Counted from the stretch's first letter, positions 1 through 6,383 are shown. The stretch: 7,495 nucleotides of DNA from Hungatella sp. UBA5385 (GCA_002409995.1 DHOR01000012.1:27856-35350); one strand, 5' to 3'. Notes: generated from the sequence alone by a model not told the origin. A program made the numbers and translations.

Positions 1-58
1 GGGGCAGACTGTAAATCTGTTGTCGACGACTTCGAAGGTTCGAATCCTTCTCCGCCCA
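1..58 (+). tRNA. tRNA-Tyr (anticodon GTA), 5' part outside the window
   Basis: This is the 3' two-thirds of a tyrosine tRNA. The anticodon stem pairs 4-8 (GCAGA) with 16-20 (TCTGT) around a seven-base loop with anticodon GTA at 11-13. A long variable arm follows, as expected for bacterial tRNA-Tyr (class II). The T-arm is GAAGG (34-38), loop TTCGAAT, CCTTC (46-50). The 3' acceptor strand TCCGCCC (51-57) and discriminator A58 end the gene, and CCA is not encoded. The acceptor 5' strand and D-arm lie before position 1. It is the upstream partner of tRNA-Leu and probably shares its transcript. Confidence 0.95.
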
Positions 59-102
59 TTTCCTTGTAGCAGAAGTAATATTCTGATTATGTGGATGCCA
101 AT

Positions 103-188
103 GCCGGCGTGGCGGAACAGGCAGACGCACAGGACTTAAAATCCTGCGGGACTAATATCTCGTACCGGTTCGATTCCGGTCGCCGGCA
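103..188 (+). tRNA. tRNA-Leu (anticodon TAA)
   Basis: Complete 86-nt class II tRNA reading UUA (and UUG by wobble). Acceptor strands GCCGGCG (103-109) and CGCCGGC (181-187) pair perfectly, with discriminator A188. The anticodon stem CAGGA (130-134) pairs with TCCTG (142-146) around a loop with TAA at 137-139. A long variable arm and a T-arm with GGTTCGATTCC follow. CCA is not encoded. It lies 44 nt after tRNA-Tyr with no promoter visible between them, so the two are probably cotranscribed and end at the terminator at 209-245. Confidence 0.97.
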
Positions 189-208
189 GTTATAAGATAG
201 AATGATTG

Positions 209-245
209 AAACTCTGAAGAGCATGTGCTTTCCAGAGTTTTTTTA
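209..245 (+). terminator. Intrinsic terminator of the Tyr-Leu tRNA operon
   Basis: AAACTCTG (209-216) pairs with CAGAGTTT (233-240), with further inner pairing AGC/GCT, and the stem runs into an uninterrupted T tract to 244. It lies about 20 nt after tRNA-Leu, which is the expected place to end the tRNA transcript. On the opposite strand the T run is short, so it acts mainly rightward. Confidence 0.85.
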
Positions 246-249
246 TATT

Positions 250-303
250 ATTTACCTGAGGGGTTCGACCCTTTTCAAAAAGGGTCGAACCCCTCAGGTA
301 AAT
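250..303. repeat. 26-bp perfect inverted repeat with a 2-nt loop
   Basis: Bases 250-275 are the exact reverse complement of 278-303, with only CA at 276-277 between them. The centre of each arm reads GGGGTTCGACCC or its complement. The hairpin starts directly after the TAA (306-304) of the leftward superoxide reductase gene. It could therefore stop that transcript or protect its 3' end, but neither strand has a proper T tract right after the stem. The absence of any mismatch is unusual for an ordinary terminator. A dispersed palindromic repeat unit is an equally good reading and cannot be tested within one window. Confidence 0.8.
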
Positions 304-711
304 TTATGACTTAGAGAAATCTGTTTCTGTTTTCCAAAATCCATGAAGATTGCAGTAAGCATAAGCTGCTTTGGGCTTATCTCCTTTTTCCAGAGTAAAG
401 TGTGCCACAGGTTCGCAGTCAGCATCGAGAGGTACTCTCATGGTGCAGCCGGCTTCAGTCACTAAGCATATCCAGCTGATGTTATGTTCTTCGCTCATTG
501 GATGAAAGACGCTTCCAACATTTACAGTAACGTGGCTTCCATTGGTTTCAATGACTGGGAGATGCTTTTCAGAAGCCCCTTCTGAGGTATTTGGCTCCAG
601 AACCTGGAATGGTTTTATACAATCAGGCAGAACTGCATTAGGTGCACCACAGATTGCTTCTAATATTACGATTCGATCTTTGTCTGTTAAGAATAATGGT
701 GATTGATTCAT
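304..711 (-). CDS. Desulfoferrodoxin-family superoxide reductase, class III-like (N-terminal iron site lost)
   Basis: Predicted cytoplasmic enzyme that reduces superoxide to hydrogen peroxide at a mononuclear Fe(His)4Cys site, a defence system of anaerobes. Seen in the 135 residues: EKH at 48-50 (the catalytic Glu-Lys pair plus the first His ligand), HPM with H70, EEH with H76, and CNLHG with C120 and H123. All five iron ligands are thus present. The N-terminal 45 residues align by eye with the desulforedoxin domain, including the linker LEPNT at 38-42, but of its four zinc/iron-type Cys only C31 has a counterpart (the family has CxxC plus CC). That is the pattern of class III enzymes such as the Treponema pallidum protein (family knowledge). 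The start is supported by GGAGG at 717-721, 5 nt upstream. It is transcribed alone, divergent from the lipoprotein gene. The electron donor is not in the window; rubredoxin is usual. Confidence 0.92.
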   Translation of the reverse strand: MNQSPLFLTDKDRIVILEAICGAPNAVLPDCIKPFQVLEPNTSEGASEKHLPVIETNGSHVTVNVGSVFHPMSEEHNISWICLVTEAGCTMRVPLDADCEPVAHFTLEKGDKPKAAYAYCNLHGFWKTETDFSKS

Positions 712-778
712 GAGAACCTCCGGTTTGTTATTGTTTTCTGAATATATAGGTACTTATTTAGTTTTTGTTTATTTAGCA

Positions 779-807
779 GATATATTCATGAAATTTAAAT
801 TTGGCAG
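779..807 (-). promoter_or_regulatory. Candidate promoter of the superoxide reductase gene
   Basis: On the minus strand, CTGCCA (807-802) and TATATC (784-779) are separated by 17 nt. This would place the transcript start near 772 and give a leader of about 60 nt. The spacer contains the 12-bp palindrome AAATTTAAATTT (791-802). Both hexamers deviate from consensus, and the AT-rich surroundings offer alternatives, such as a TATATT nearer the gene without a good -35. Confidence 0.4.
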
Positions 808-816
808 CTAGAAAGG

Positions 817-833
817 TTATTATCAGATAATAA
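817..833. promoter_or_regulatory. 17-bp palindromic operator candidate (8-1-8)
   Basis: TTATTATC (817-824) and GATAATAA (826-833) are perfect inverted copies around A825. The site lies 10 bp upstream of the proposed -35 of the superoxide reductase gene and about 30 bp upstream of the proposed promoter of the lipoprotein gene, so it could serve either or both. Its size resembles Fur/PerR-family boxes, but the base order does not match the Bacillus PerR or Fur consensus well. The regulator is therefore left unassigned. Confidence 0.5.
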
Positions 834-863
834 GTATCATCTGCGTCCCAGTCTCCCAGTCCT

Positions 864-891
864 ATTGTAAAAGATTTTCATTTGGTATAAA
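864..891 (+). promoter_or_regulatory. Candidate promoter of the S41-like lipoprotein gene
   Basis: TATAAA (886-891) is preceded by TGG, which makes an extended -10 element. A weak -35, ATTGTA (864-869), sits 16 nt upstream. The gene then has AGGAAAGG at 911-918, 6 nt before the ATG at 925. Confidence 0.5.
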
Positions 892-924
892 ATATGTCTA
901 AAATTTAAATAGGAAAGGCAAATC

Positions 925-2208
925 ATGAAAAACAAAATTATCGCAGCAGCTTTATTATTGAGTGTAACGATATTCTCCGCCGGATGCGCTGCGCAAAAGG
1001 GCCAGAACCAGACAGAAGAAGCAAAGAAGTATACAACGGAACTGACTGCAGAACAAAAGCAGGAGGATTTGGATTATTTATACGATACTATCTCGAAGAA
1101 GCATAAGAATTTGTTTTTTAAAACTTCGGAAGAAACTTATAAGAAGAAGAAGGCGGAGCTGGAGTCGAAGCTGTCCTCTATGTCAGATGTGGAATTTTAC
1201 TATGCGATACAGGAATTTGCAGCTTTGGCTGGAGATGGCCATACCAATGCTGATATTGATGATAACCGTGTCTCCAGATATAGCTTCAAAAAAGGGCTTC
1301 CTTTTGCAGTTGCTAAATTTGATGGTTTATGGCGGCTCCTCCTTTGTGAAGAATCCTATAAAGACTACCTTGGTATGGTAGTGACTGCCATTAATGGCGT
1401 TTCCATGGAAGAGGTATATGATCGGGCTGCAGTTTTAATAAGTCACGAAACAGATGCCTGGCTGGACAGCAAGTTTTCCAATACAATTAACTTTATTGAT
1501 GCTTTAAATTATCTGGGGATATCTGATGGTATGGATTCTATTTCACTGACCCTTACAAAAGAAGACGGAACCATCATAGAACAGGAATTTAACGCATTGT
1601 CAGAAGATGAAATGTTCTCCGCCAGCATCATCAGGTATGAAGCCCCGGTTCCGATCACCGGTAATGATGGTTCCTACTATCGCTTTTTAGCGCTGGATTC
1701 CGATACCCTCTTTATTCAGTACAACACATGCCAGGAGGATGAAGCCCTTTCCATGAAGAAATTCACTGCCCAGGTGAAGAAGGAACTGGAGAATGGAGCT
1801 TATAAGAAAATCATTGTTGATCTCCGTTATAATACAGGTGGCAATTCGGAAATTTTGAATCCCCTCACTAATCTTTTAGAAAAGCAAGTTAAAAAGGAGA
1901 ATACAGAGTTATTTACTTTAATCGGAGATTCTACTTTTTCCTCCGGTATATTCAATGCCATAGACTTACAGCGAATAGGTGCAGTTTTAGTTGGAACGCC
2001 AACCGGCGGAGCCGTTAACAGCTATGGTGAACTGGGGATTGGCTCCCTTCCTAACATGCCTGTTTTATTTTCCTATTCCACCAAATACTTTGAGCTGATC
2101 CCAGATTACCAAGGTTCCTCTTTAGAGCCTGATATACTGGTTGAACAAAGCTTTGAAAACTATAGAAATGGTATTGACAATGAAATTAACTATATATTGA
2201 ATCCATAG
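925..2208 (+). CDS. Secreted S41-family peptidase-like lipoprotein
   Basis: Predicted lipoprotein anchored on the outer face of the membrane. The N-terminus has Lys residues, a hydrophobic stretch and the lipobox SAGC, with lipidated C21. A polar Gln/Glu-rich linker follows. The helical N-terminal domain ends in GDGHT (103-107), a hallmark of S41 (tail-specific/tricorn-type) proteins. The C-terminal catalytic-type domain shows DLRYNTGG (299-306), TFSSG (337-341, candidate nucleophile S339 or S340) and GTPTGG (357-362). Aligned without gaps to the Prc/CtpA segment, the position of the catalytic Lys falls on Ala363. A Ser-Lys dyad therefore seems absent, and H106 could serve instead, or the protein may be non-proteolytic (inference). 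No separate PDZ domain is evident. At 427 residues it is a usual length for clostridial S41 lipoproteins. The start is supported by AGGAAAGG at 911-918. The substrate is unknown. Confidence 0.85.
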   Translation: MKNKIIAAALLLSVTIFSAGCAAQKGQNQTEEAKKYTTELTAEQKQEDLDYLYDTISKKHKNLFFKTSEETYKKKKAELESKLSSMSDVEFYYAIQEFAALAGDGHTNADIDDNRVSRYSFKKGLPFAVAKFDGLWRLLLCEESYKDYLGMVVTAINGVSMEEVYDRAAVLISHETDAWLDSKFSNTINFIDALNYLGISDGMDSISLTLTKEDGTIIEQEFNALSEDEMFSASIIRYEAPVPITGNDGSYYRFLALDSDTLFIQYNTCQEDEALSMKKFTAQVKKELENGAYKKIIVDLRYNTGGNSEILNPLTNLLEKQVKKENTELFTLIGDSTFSSGIFNAIDLQRIGAVLVGTPTGGAVNSYGELGIGSLPNMPVLFSYSTKYFELIPDYQGSSLEPDILVEQSFENYRNGIDNEINYILNP

Positions 2209-2261
2209 CTTACACACTCGGCTGAAAAAACAGCATTATCCCACAGTCTCGTTTGAAAATC

Positions 2262-2290
2262 TGGAAAATACACATACTAGATAATACAAT
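2262..2290 (+). promoter_or_regulatory. Weak candidate promoter of the small helical protein gene
   Basis: TGGAAA (2262-2267) and TACAAT (2285-2290) are separated by 17 nt, just ahead of the ribosome binding site GAGGT (2300-2304). Overlapping choices exist: TTGAAA (2253-2258) with TACTAG 16 nt on, and a CATACTA (2273-2279) that resembles the -10 of sporulation sigma factors but has no matching -35. No strong terminator separates this gene from the lipoprotein gene, so readthrough is also possible. Confidence 0.3.
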
Positions 2291-2311
2291 AAAAGAAACG
2301 AGGTCAGAGCT

Positions 2312-2752
2312 ATGGAAAAAATGAGTGCAGATGCAGAATTATTAAACTTTATCTATCAGAATTCCCAGATGGGTGTGGAAACGTTGAATCAAATTATTCC
2401 TATGGTGGAAAATGAAGAATTAAAAAAGCAGTTAAAATCACAGCTTAAGGAATATTTGGAAATTCACAAAGAGGCAAGAGAGCTGCTGAATCATCACGGG
2501 TATGATGAAAAAGGGATCAGCGCTTTTGAGAAGATTATGACCTATCTGATGATTGATATGAAAACATTGATGGATCAATCCTCTTCTCATATAGCACAAA
2601 TGTTGATTCAGGGAAGTAATATGGGAATTATTGATGCCATTAAGAAGATTAACCGCTATGAGAAAGAGGCGGAAAAAGATATTGTATCTCTTATGAAGAG
2701 ATTGCTAAAAACAGAAGAGAATAATGTGGAACAATTAAAGAAGGCACTGTAG
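2312..2752 (+). CDS. Small all-helical protein, possibly ferritin-like four-helix bundle
   Basis: No confident family name. The 146 residues are almost entirely helix-forming. They break into about four helices: roughly 6-30, 34-60 (rich in Glu and Lys), 70-113 and 114-145, with a turn at HHGYDEKG (61-68). There is no signal peptide, no membrane segment and no cysteine. E47, E50 and H52 in the second helix, and E135/E136/E140 near the end, could be metal ligands of a ferritin-like fold. The canonical paired ExxH motifs of diiron ferritins are not present, so iron binding is only a guess. Related-looking small proteins in clostridia are annotated as hypothetical or as ferritin-like/spore-coat-like. 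The start is supported by GAGGT at 2300-2304, 7 nt upstream; the Met at residue 4 is a less likely start. It runs convergent with the diguanylate cyclase gene. Confidence 0.8.
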   Translation: MEKMSADAELLNFIYQNSQMGVETLNQIIPMVENEELKKQLKSQLKEYLEIHKEARELLNHHGYDEKGISAFEKIMTYLMIDMKTLMDQSSSHIAQMLIQGSNMGIIDAIKKINRYEKEAEKDIVSLMKRLLKTEENNVEQLKKAL

Positions 2753-2773
2753 CTTATGCTAGGGGCCAATATA

Positions 2774-2817
2774 CAAAGGCACTCCTGCTTAAAATTACAG
2801 GAGTGCCATTGTTTTTT
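2774..2817 (+). terminator. Intrinsic terminator between convergent genes
   Basis: GGCACTCCTG (2778-2787) pairs with CAGGAGTGCC (2798-2807). After one A-A mismatch, CAA (2774-2776) pairs with TTG (2809-2811), and a T6 tract follows (2812-2817). It ends the rightward helical-protein gene 21 nt after its stop. The T tract overlaps the TAA (2818-2816) of the leftward cyclase gene. Read leftward, the stem is followed by only a short, broken T run, so termination of the cyclase transcript here would be weaker. Confidence 0.88.
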
Positions 2818-4000
2818 AAGCAGAACAAACTCTGTTCCGCCCCTCACGCTTTGCCTTAAACAAAGCGTCATCAGCCTGTTTAATAAGATGTTCATAATTG
2901 CCATCTGGTCTGGGAGTAGCTGCTGCGACTCCGATGCTGATGGTGACTACAGGAAGAAGCTTATTATTTGTATGAGCGATCTCCAAGGCTTCAATACTGG
3001 TACGCAGCCGCTCTGCCATAGTAATGGAATCACTTAGCTCTGTATAGGGAAGTAAAATGATAAATTCTTCTCCCCCATATCTGGCAACCATATCTATGGA
3101 TTGCCGGAAGCAGGATTTGATTTCCTTTGCAATAGCTACCAGTATATCGTCCCCAATCTGGTGACCGTAATTATCGTTGTAGGACTTAAAGTGGTCGATA
3201 TCCACCATCATAACTGATATAGTGCCGCCATTTTGTGCACACTCTTTCCAGGTGGATTTAATGGAGTCATTAAAAGCCCTTCGATTATACAGAGTGGTGA
3301 GAGGGTCAATGACAGTGAGATATTGCAGCTTTTCGTTTGCTTCGATTAAGTTCTGTGTTAAGGTAAATGTTCTCACCGTTCCATTGTAGGTAATATAGGA
3401 AACAATCAAGCAGACAACAAAGAATGCTGCAGTGATTTCCCGGTAGTAATTGTTGTCCGGAAGTCCGGTAGCTATTAAATGGTAAAGTCCCAGTTCCACC
3501 ATGAAAGCAAAGGCAAAAAGAAGGAGAAATTTCTTAAGCCTGGTGAGAATGGGCAGGAATGCCACCACAAAAAACGTTGCAAGGAAACGGTATATATTGC
3601 CGGAAATATCCACTTCCACAATAGTTTCAATGCTTTCTACTGTAATGTAAAAAACAAGGAATAACATGATAAGGAGATTGCTGTTATGGTAATAATTCTT
3701 TTCATCCTTTCGTTTAAGCGTTTTTAAAAATAAGATGCAGAACACAATATTAGTAACAATATAAAATATAGTGAATGCTGTAAATATTGGCTTATTAAGC
3801 GAATTCTTATCAGGATAAACAGCAGGATATACATAGAGGTAGATCGCATAGCAGCAAATCTGCGTTAAAATATTAAATAACGGCAGAATTGCAAACCTGT
3901 GATTGTTTTTATGACAGAGTTCCAGTTGGAAGTCCTGCATATGATTTTCCTGAGGGTTTAAAAATAATCGATTTTTTATTTTGGATAATACATTGCTCAT
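2816..4000 (-). CDS. Membrane-bound diguanylate cyclase (GGDEF domain)
   Basis: Predicted to make c-di-GMP from two GTP. The N-terminal half holds about six membrane segments (near 35-60, 71-95, 107-127, 136-153, 157-178 and 188-206) of no recognised sensor family. A short signalling helix (about 212-228) leads to the GGDEF domain (about 229-392), which begins with DPLTTLYNRRAF. Active-site features are present: metal-binding D267 in VDIDHFK, guanine-contact N275 and D284, and GGEEF at 309-313. The primary inhibitory site RxxD is altered to QSID (300-303), so product inhibition at that site is probably lost. The gene follows the EIIC-EAL gene by 38 bp on the same strand with no terminator between, indicating cotranscription. 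The start is uncertain. ATG at 4000 has AAGGAAG 11 nt upstream, whereas Met21 (3940) has AGGAA 6 nt upstream; both keep all membrane segments. Confidence 0.94.
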   Translation of the reverse strand: MSNVLSKIKNRLFLNPQENHMQDFQLELCHKNNHRFAILPLFNILTQICCYAIYLYVYPAVYPDKNSLNKPIFTAFTIFYIVTNIVFCILFLKTLKRKDEKNYYHNSNLLIMLFLVFYITVESIETIVEVDISGNIYRFLATFFVVAFLPILTRLKKFLLLFAFAFMVELGLYHLIATGLPDNNYYREITAAFFVVCLIVSYITYNGTVRTFTLTQNLIEANEKLQYLTVIDPLTTLYNRRAFNDSIKSTWKECAQNGGTISVMMVDIDHFKSYNDNYGHQIGDDILVAIAKEIKSCFRQSIDMVARYGGEEFIILLPYTELSDSITMAERLRTSIEALEIAHTNNKLLPVVTISIGVAAATPRPDGNYEHLIKQADDALFKAKREGRNRVCSA

Positions 4001-4011
4001 CTCTTAATTAA

Positions 4012-4018
4012 CTTCCTT
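4012..4018 (-). promoter_or_regulatory. Distant ribosome binding site for the cyclase start
   Basis: AAGGAAG on the minus strand lies 11 nt before the ATG at 4000, longer than usual. A second site, AGGAA (3951-3947), stands 6 nt before the in-frame ATG at 3940 (Met21). The real start could be either, differing by 20 hydrophilic residues, or both could be used. Confidence 0.45.
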
Positions 4019-4038
4019 CTTATCTTCGGTAAAGGCTT

Positions 4039-6183
4039 TTATCTGACACAGCCATGTTTTTTTACATACTCAACAAAATCTTCAGAAGGCAGTGCCTTGC
4101 TGAACAGAAAGCCCTGGAATAAATGGCAGCCCATCTCTTTCAGCTTTTCCATCTGTTGCAGAGTTTCTACACCCTCCGCTACTACATCAATGTCCACCTG
4201 CTCACAGAGAGAGATTATAGAACGTATGATTTCCTGACTTTGATGGTTGGTAGTGACGGAATGAACCAGAGAAATATCGATTTTAATAATATTGATATAA
4301 GAATCTCTGATATACAGCAGGGAGGAATTGCCCATGCCAAAATCGTCAATGGACAGATTAATGCCTGCAGCCCTTACCTTTTCAAGCTTGCCTTTTGTGG
4401 AAATGCTCTGGTCAATGGCTTCATTCTCTGTCAATTCCATTTCCATATTAGTGGCTAAAATTCCTGTTTCATCAATGATCTGATGGAGGTAGTCCAAAAG
4501 TCCGCTATCTTCCTTCAACTGCTTTGGCATCAGGTTGACAGATAGGCTTAAGTTTTTATGTCCCAGCTTATTCCAATCAGCAAGCTGATAATAGGCAGTT
4601 TTTATAACCCATCTTCCCAATTTGTTTACCAGACCTGCTTCATCGCAGAGGGCGATTACAATAGGCGGCGGAAGATAACCGAATTTTGGATGAAACCAGC
4701 GAAGAAGTGCTTCTGCACCATGAACTTTTCCATTAGATGTAACTTTAGGCTGATAATGAAGCTGAAGGGCGGTGTTATGAGGGTTATCAATGGCCTGTTC
4801 CAGCTCACTTACCAGCAATCTTGCCAGGCTGCCCAGGGAATCGCTGCGCTCCAGAACTTTTTCCGGCACACTGTTGTCATCTGAGCTCATAAGCTTGGAA
4901 GTGAGTTCCTGGAACAGCTTTTGATTGCTGCGGATTATGTGCTTTTCGTATAGCTTTACAAATGGCAGATATATAACAACTGAAACGGAAAGGTTGACCA
5001 GCTGAAGAATAGAGCCTGCAATAGAACCTGTGCTTACATAACCGGATAGGAGAATCGGTGTAGGCCATTCCACCCTGTGCGCAGTCAGTGGCACTAAACC
5101 TGTTCGAAATGCGATGTAGCTGATGATACTGATCACAATAGGGCTCATGGCAAATGGAATCAGATAATAAGGGTTGAAAATTATAGGAAGGCCATAGGTA
5201 ATTGTTTCATTGATATTAAATATTCCCGGAAGCAGGGAGTATTTGGCAACTCTGTTCCCATTGCTGTTCTCACCTGATATAAGAAGGGCAATTAAAAGTC
5301 CCAGAGTACAGCCTGCACCTCCCATAAATACAAATGCATCCAGAAATTCCTTCGTTATAATTTCCGTTGGTGCACTACCTGCCATTGCCAGTGAAATATT
5401 AACAGCACTTGCTGAAACAAATAAAGTCTTAGCAAGAGAATCCAGAACATTAGTACCATGGATTCCGAAAAACCAGAGAATCTGAATAACCAGAATGTAA
5501 GTAACTGTAGCAGCAAGTCCGCCATTTTGTGAAGAAAAGGCTCCGTTGATTTTCTCTACTATTGCTTGTATGTAGACCTCGCAATGAAATATATCAAATA
5601 GAATACGCGTTAATCCAAAGATTGCCAGAGTGATAAAAAGTGGTGTTATATTCCTTAGTGAGTCCATAAGCAGTGAATCAGAATCATAAGAATAGACTTT
5701 TTTCTTACTTCGTATATGATCAAATAGAAAAATATAAATTCCAGTAGAGACGATTGCTACTATAATTGCTGTAAGAAGGCCGCTTGAATTAGCATCATTA
5801 GCCGGGATTAATATCTCTCCCACAGGATTAAAAGTAAAGTAAGAACACAATGCGCATAGGATGATATAAAAGGGGCTTAATAATCCGTCTGAAACTGATT
5901 TAAATGACTGCGCGTATGCATATGCAATTGATATAACCGCAGCCAGGGACATGATATCAAAGGTTCCTTTGTAAATGGCAAGCCCTGTATTTCTCCAGTG
6001 AACCCCAAATGTATTGTTCATAAAGTTTTGAAAAGCCGGTATAGGCAGGTTAAGGATCATAAGCACAAATGATCCCACCATTACCATGGGGACAATATAG
6101 AGAAGCCCACAGCGTATGGCAGAGATCACCTTGTTATTTGATATTTTATCTAAATATAAATCTGTATATTTACTAAGATTCAT
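4039..6183 (-). CDS. PTS EIIC (lactose/cellobiose type) - EAL phosphodiesterase fusion
   Basis: A single 714-residue protein predicted to join a sugar-permease fold to a c-di-GMP phosphodiesterase. Residues about 1-417 form a full-length EIIC of the lactose/N,N'-diacetylchitobiose family. GIHG (240-243) and PGIFNINE (319-326) supply H242 and E326, which match the sugar-contacting His and Glu of ChbC-type EIICs. The usual NINEP reads NINET. A polar linker (about 418-470) leads to the EAL domain (about 471-710), cytoplasmic by topology. Its active-site residues appear complete: EALLRW (E491), SVN (N550), ELTE (E583, E586), DDFG (D613, D614), K634, AEGVE (E670) and Q690. No EIIA or EIIB domain is attached or encoded nearby. 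It is the first gene of a two-gene unit with the diguanylate cyclase. Start: GGAGGA at 6197-6192, 8 nt upstream. The fusion is real in the sequence; sugar sensing is inference. Transport with an EIIB supplied elsewhere remains possible. Confidence 0.95.
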   Translation of the reverse strand: MNLSKYTDLYLDKISNNKVISAIRCGLLYIVPMVMVGSFVLMILNLPIPAFQNFMNNTFGVHWRNTGLAIYKGTFDIMSLAAVISIAYAYAQSFKSVSDGLLSPFYIILCALCSYFTFNPVGEILIPANDANSSGLLTAIIVAIVSTGIYIFLFDHIRSKKKVYSYDSDSLLMDSLRNITPLFITLAIFGLTRILFDIFHCEVYIQAIVEKINGAFSSQNGGLAATVTYILVIQILWFFGIHGTNVLDSLAKTLFVSASAVNISLAMAGSAPTEIITKEFLDAFVFMGGAGCTLGLLIALLISGENSNGNRVAKYSLLPGIFNINETITYGLPIIFNPYYLIPFAMSPIVISIISYIAFRTGLVPLTAHRVEWPTPILLSGYVSTGSIAGSILQLVNLSVSVVIYLPFVKLYEKHIIRSNQKLFQELTSKLMSSDDNSVPEKVLERSDSLGSLARLLVSELEQAIDNPHNTALQLHYQPKVTSNGKVHGAEALLRWFHPKFGYLPPPIVIALCDEAGLVNKLGRWVIKTAYYQLADWNKLGHKNLSLSVNLMPKQLKEDSGLLDYLHQIIDETGILATNMEMELTENEAIDQSISTKGKLEKVRAAGINLSIDDFGMGNSSLLYIRDSYINIIKIDISLVHSVTTNHQSQEIIRSIISLCEQVDIDVVAEGVETLQQMEKLKEMGCHLFQGFLFSKALPSEDFVEYVKKHGCVR

Positions 6184-6242
6184 GAAGTGGTTCCTCCGGG
6201 GAAGCAGTTGCTGAAATTTATCATTATTTTTGTTTTATATAT

Positions 6243-6272
6243 ATTATATAACTAATTTTGCAATTCGTTTAA
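6243..6272 (-). promoter_or_regulatory. Candidate promoter of the EIIC-EAL / cyclase operon
   Basis: On the minus strand there is a perfect TATAAT (6248-6243), with a weak -35 TTAAAC (6272-6267) 18 nt upstream. The transcript would start near 6236, giving a leader of about 52 nt before the ATG at 6183. The region is very AT-rich, so the -10 could arise by chance, but no better candidate was seen. Confidence 0.45.
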
Positions 6273-6368
6273 TATTGATGTACAATTTTTCTAACGTTTC
6301 TCAAATTTTAGCATAAATAATCATGCATTTCAAGAGTTGGGGCCGGATAGGAAAAAGAAAAATGAGGT

Positions 6369-6383
6369 ATTCAAATCTTGAAT
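6369..6383. promoter_or_regulatory. Small palindrome over the -35 of the PAS-GGDEF promoter
   Basis: ATTCAA (6369-6374) and TTGAAT (6378-6383) form a 6-3-6 inverted repeat that covers the proposed -35 TTCAAA (6370-6375). A protein bound here would block RNA polymerase, so it is a plausible operator. The regulator is unknown, and a repeat this short can occur by chance in AT-rich DNA. Confidence 0.35.

Noticed and set aside
2221..2234. Hairpin GCTG-AAAAAA-CAGC after the lipoprotein gene as a terminator
   Set aside because: The stem is only 4 bp and is not followed by a T tract.
2273..2279. Sporulation sigma-factor -10 (CATACTA) before the small helical protein
   Set aside because: No matching -35 was found at the proper distance, so it was kept only as a remark under the weak promoter.
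6285..6305. Catabolite-repression (cre) site near AACGTTT
   Set aside because: Only the central CG and a few flanking bases match the consensus; the outer TG and CA are not in place.
6311..6349. Flagellar sigma-D-type promoter (GCCGGATA at 6342-6349 with TAAA at 6314-6317)
   Set aside because: The spacing is 24 nt instead of about 15, and the -10 differs from GCCGATAT, so the match is accidental.
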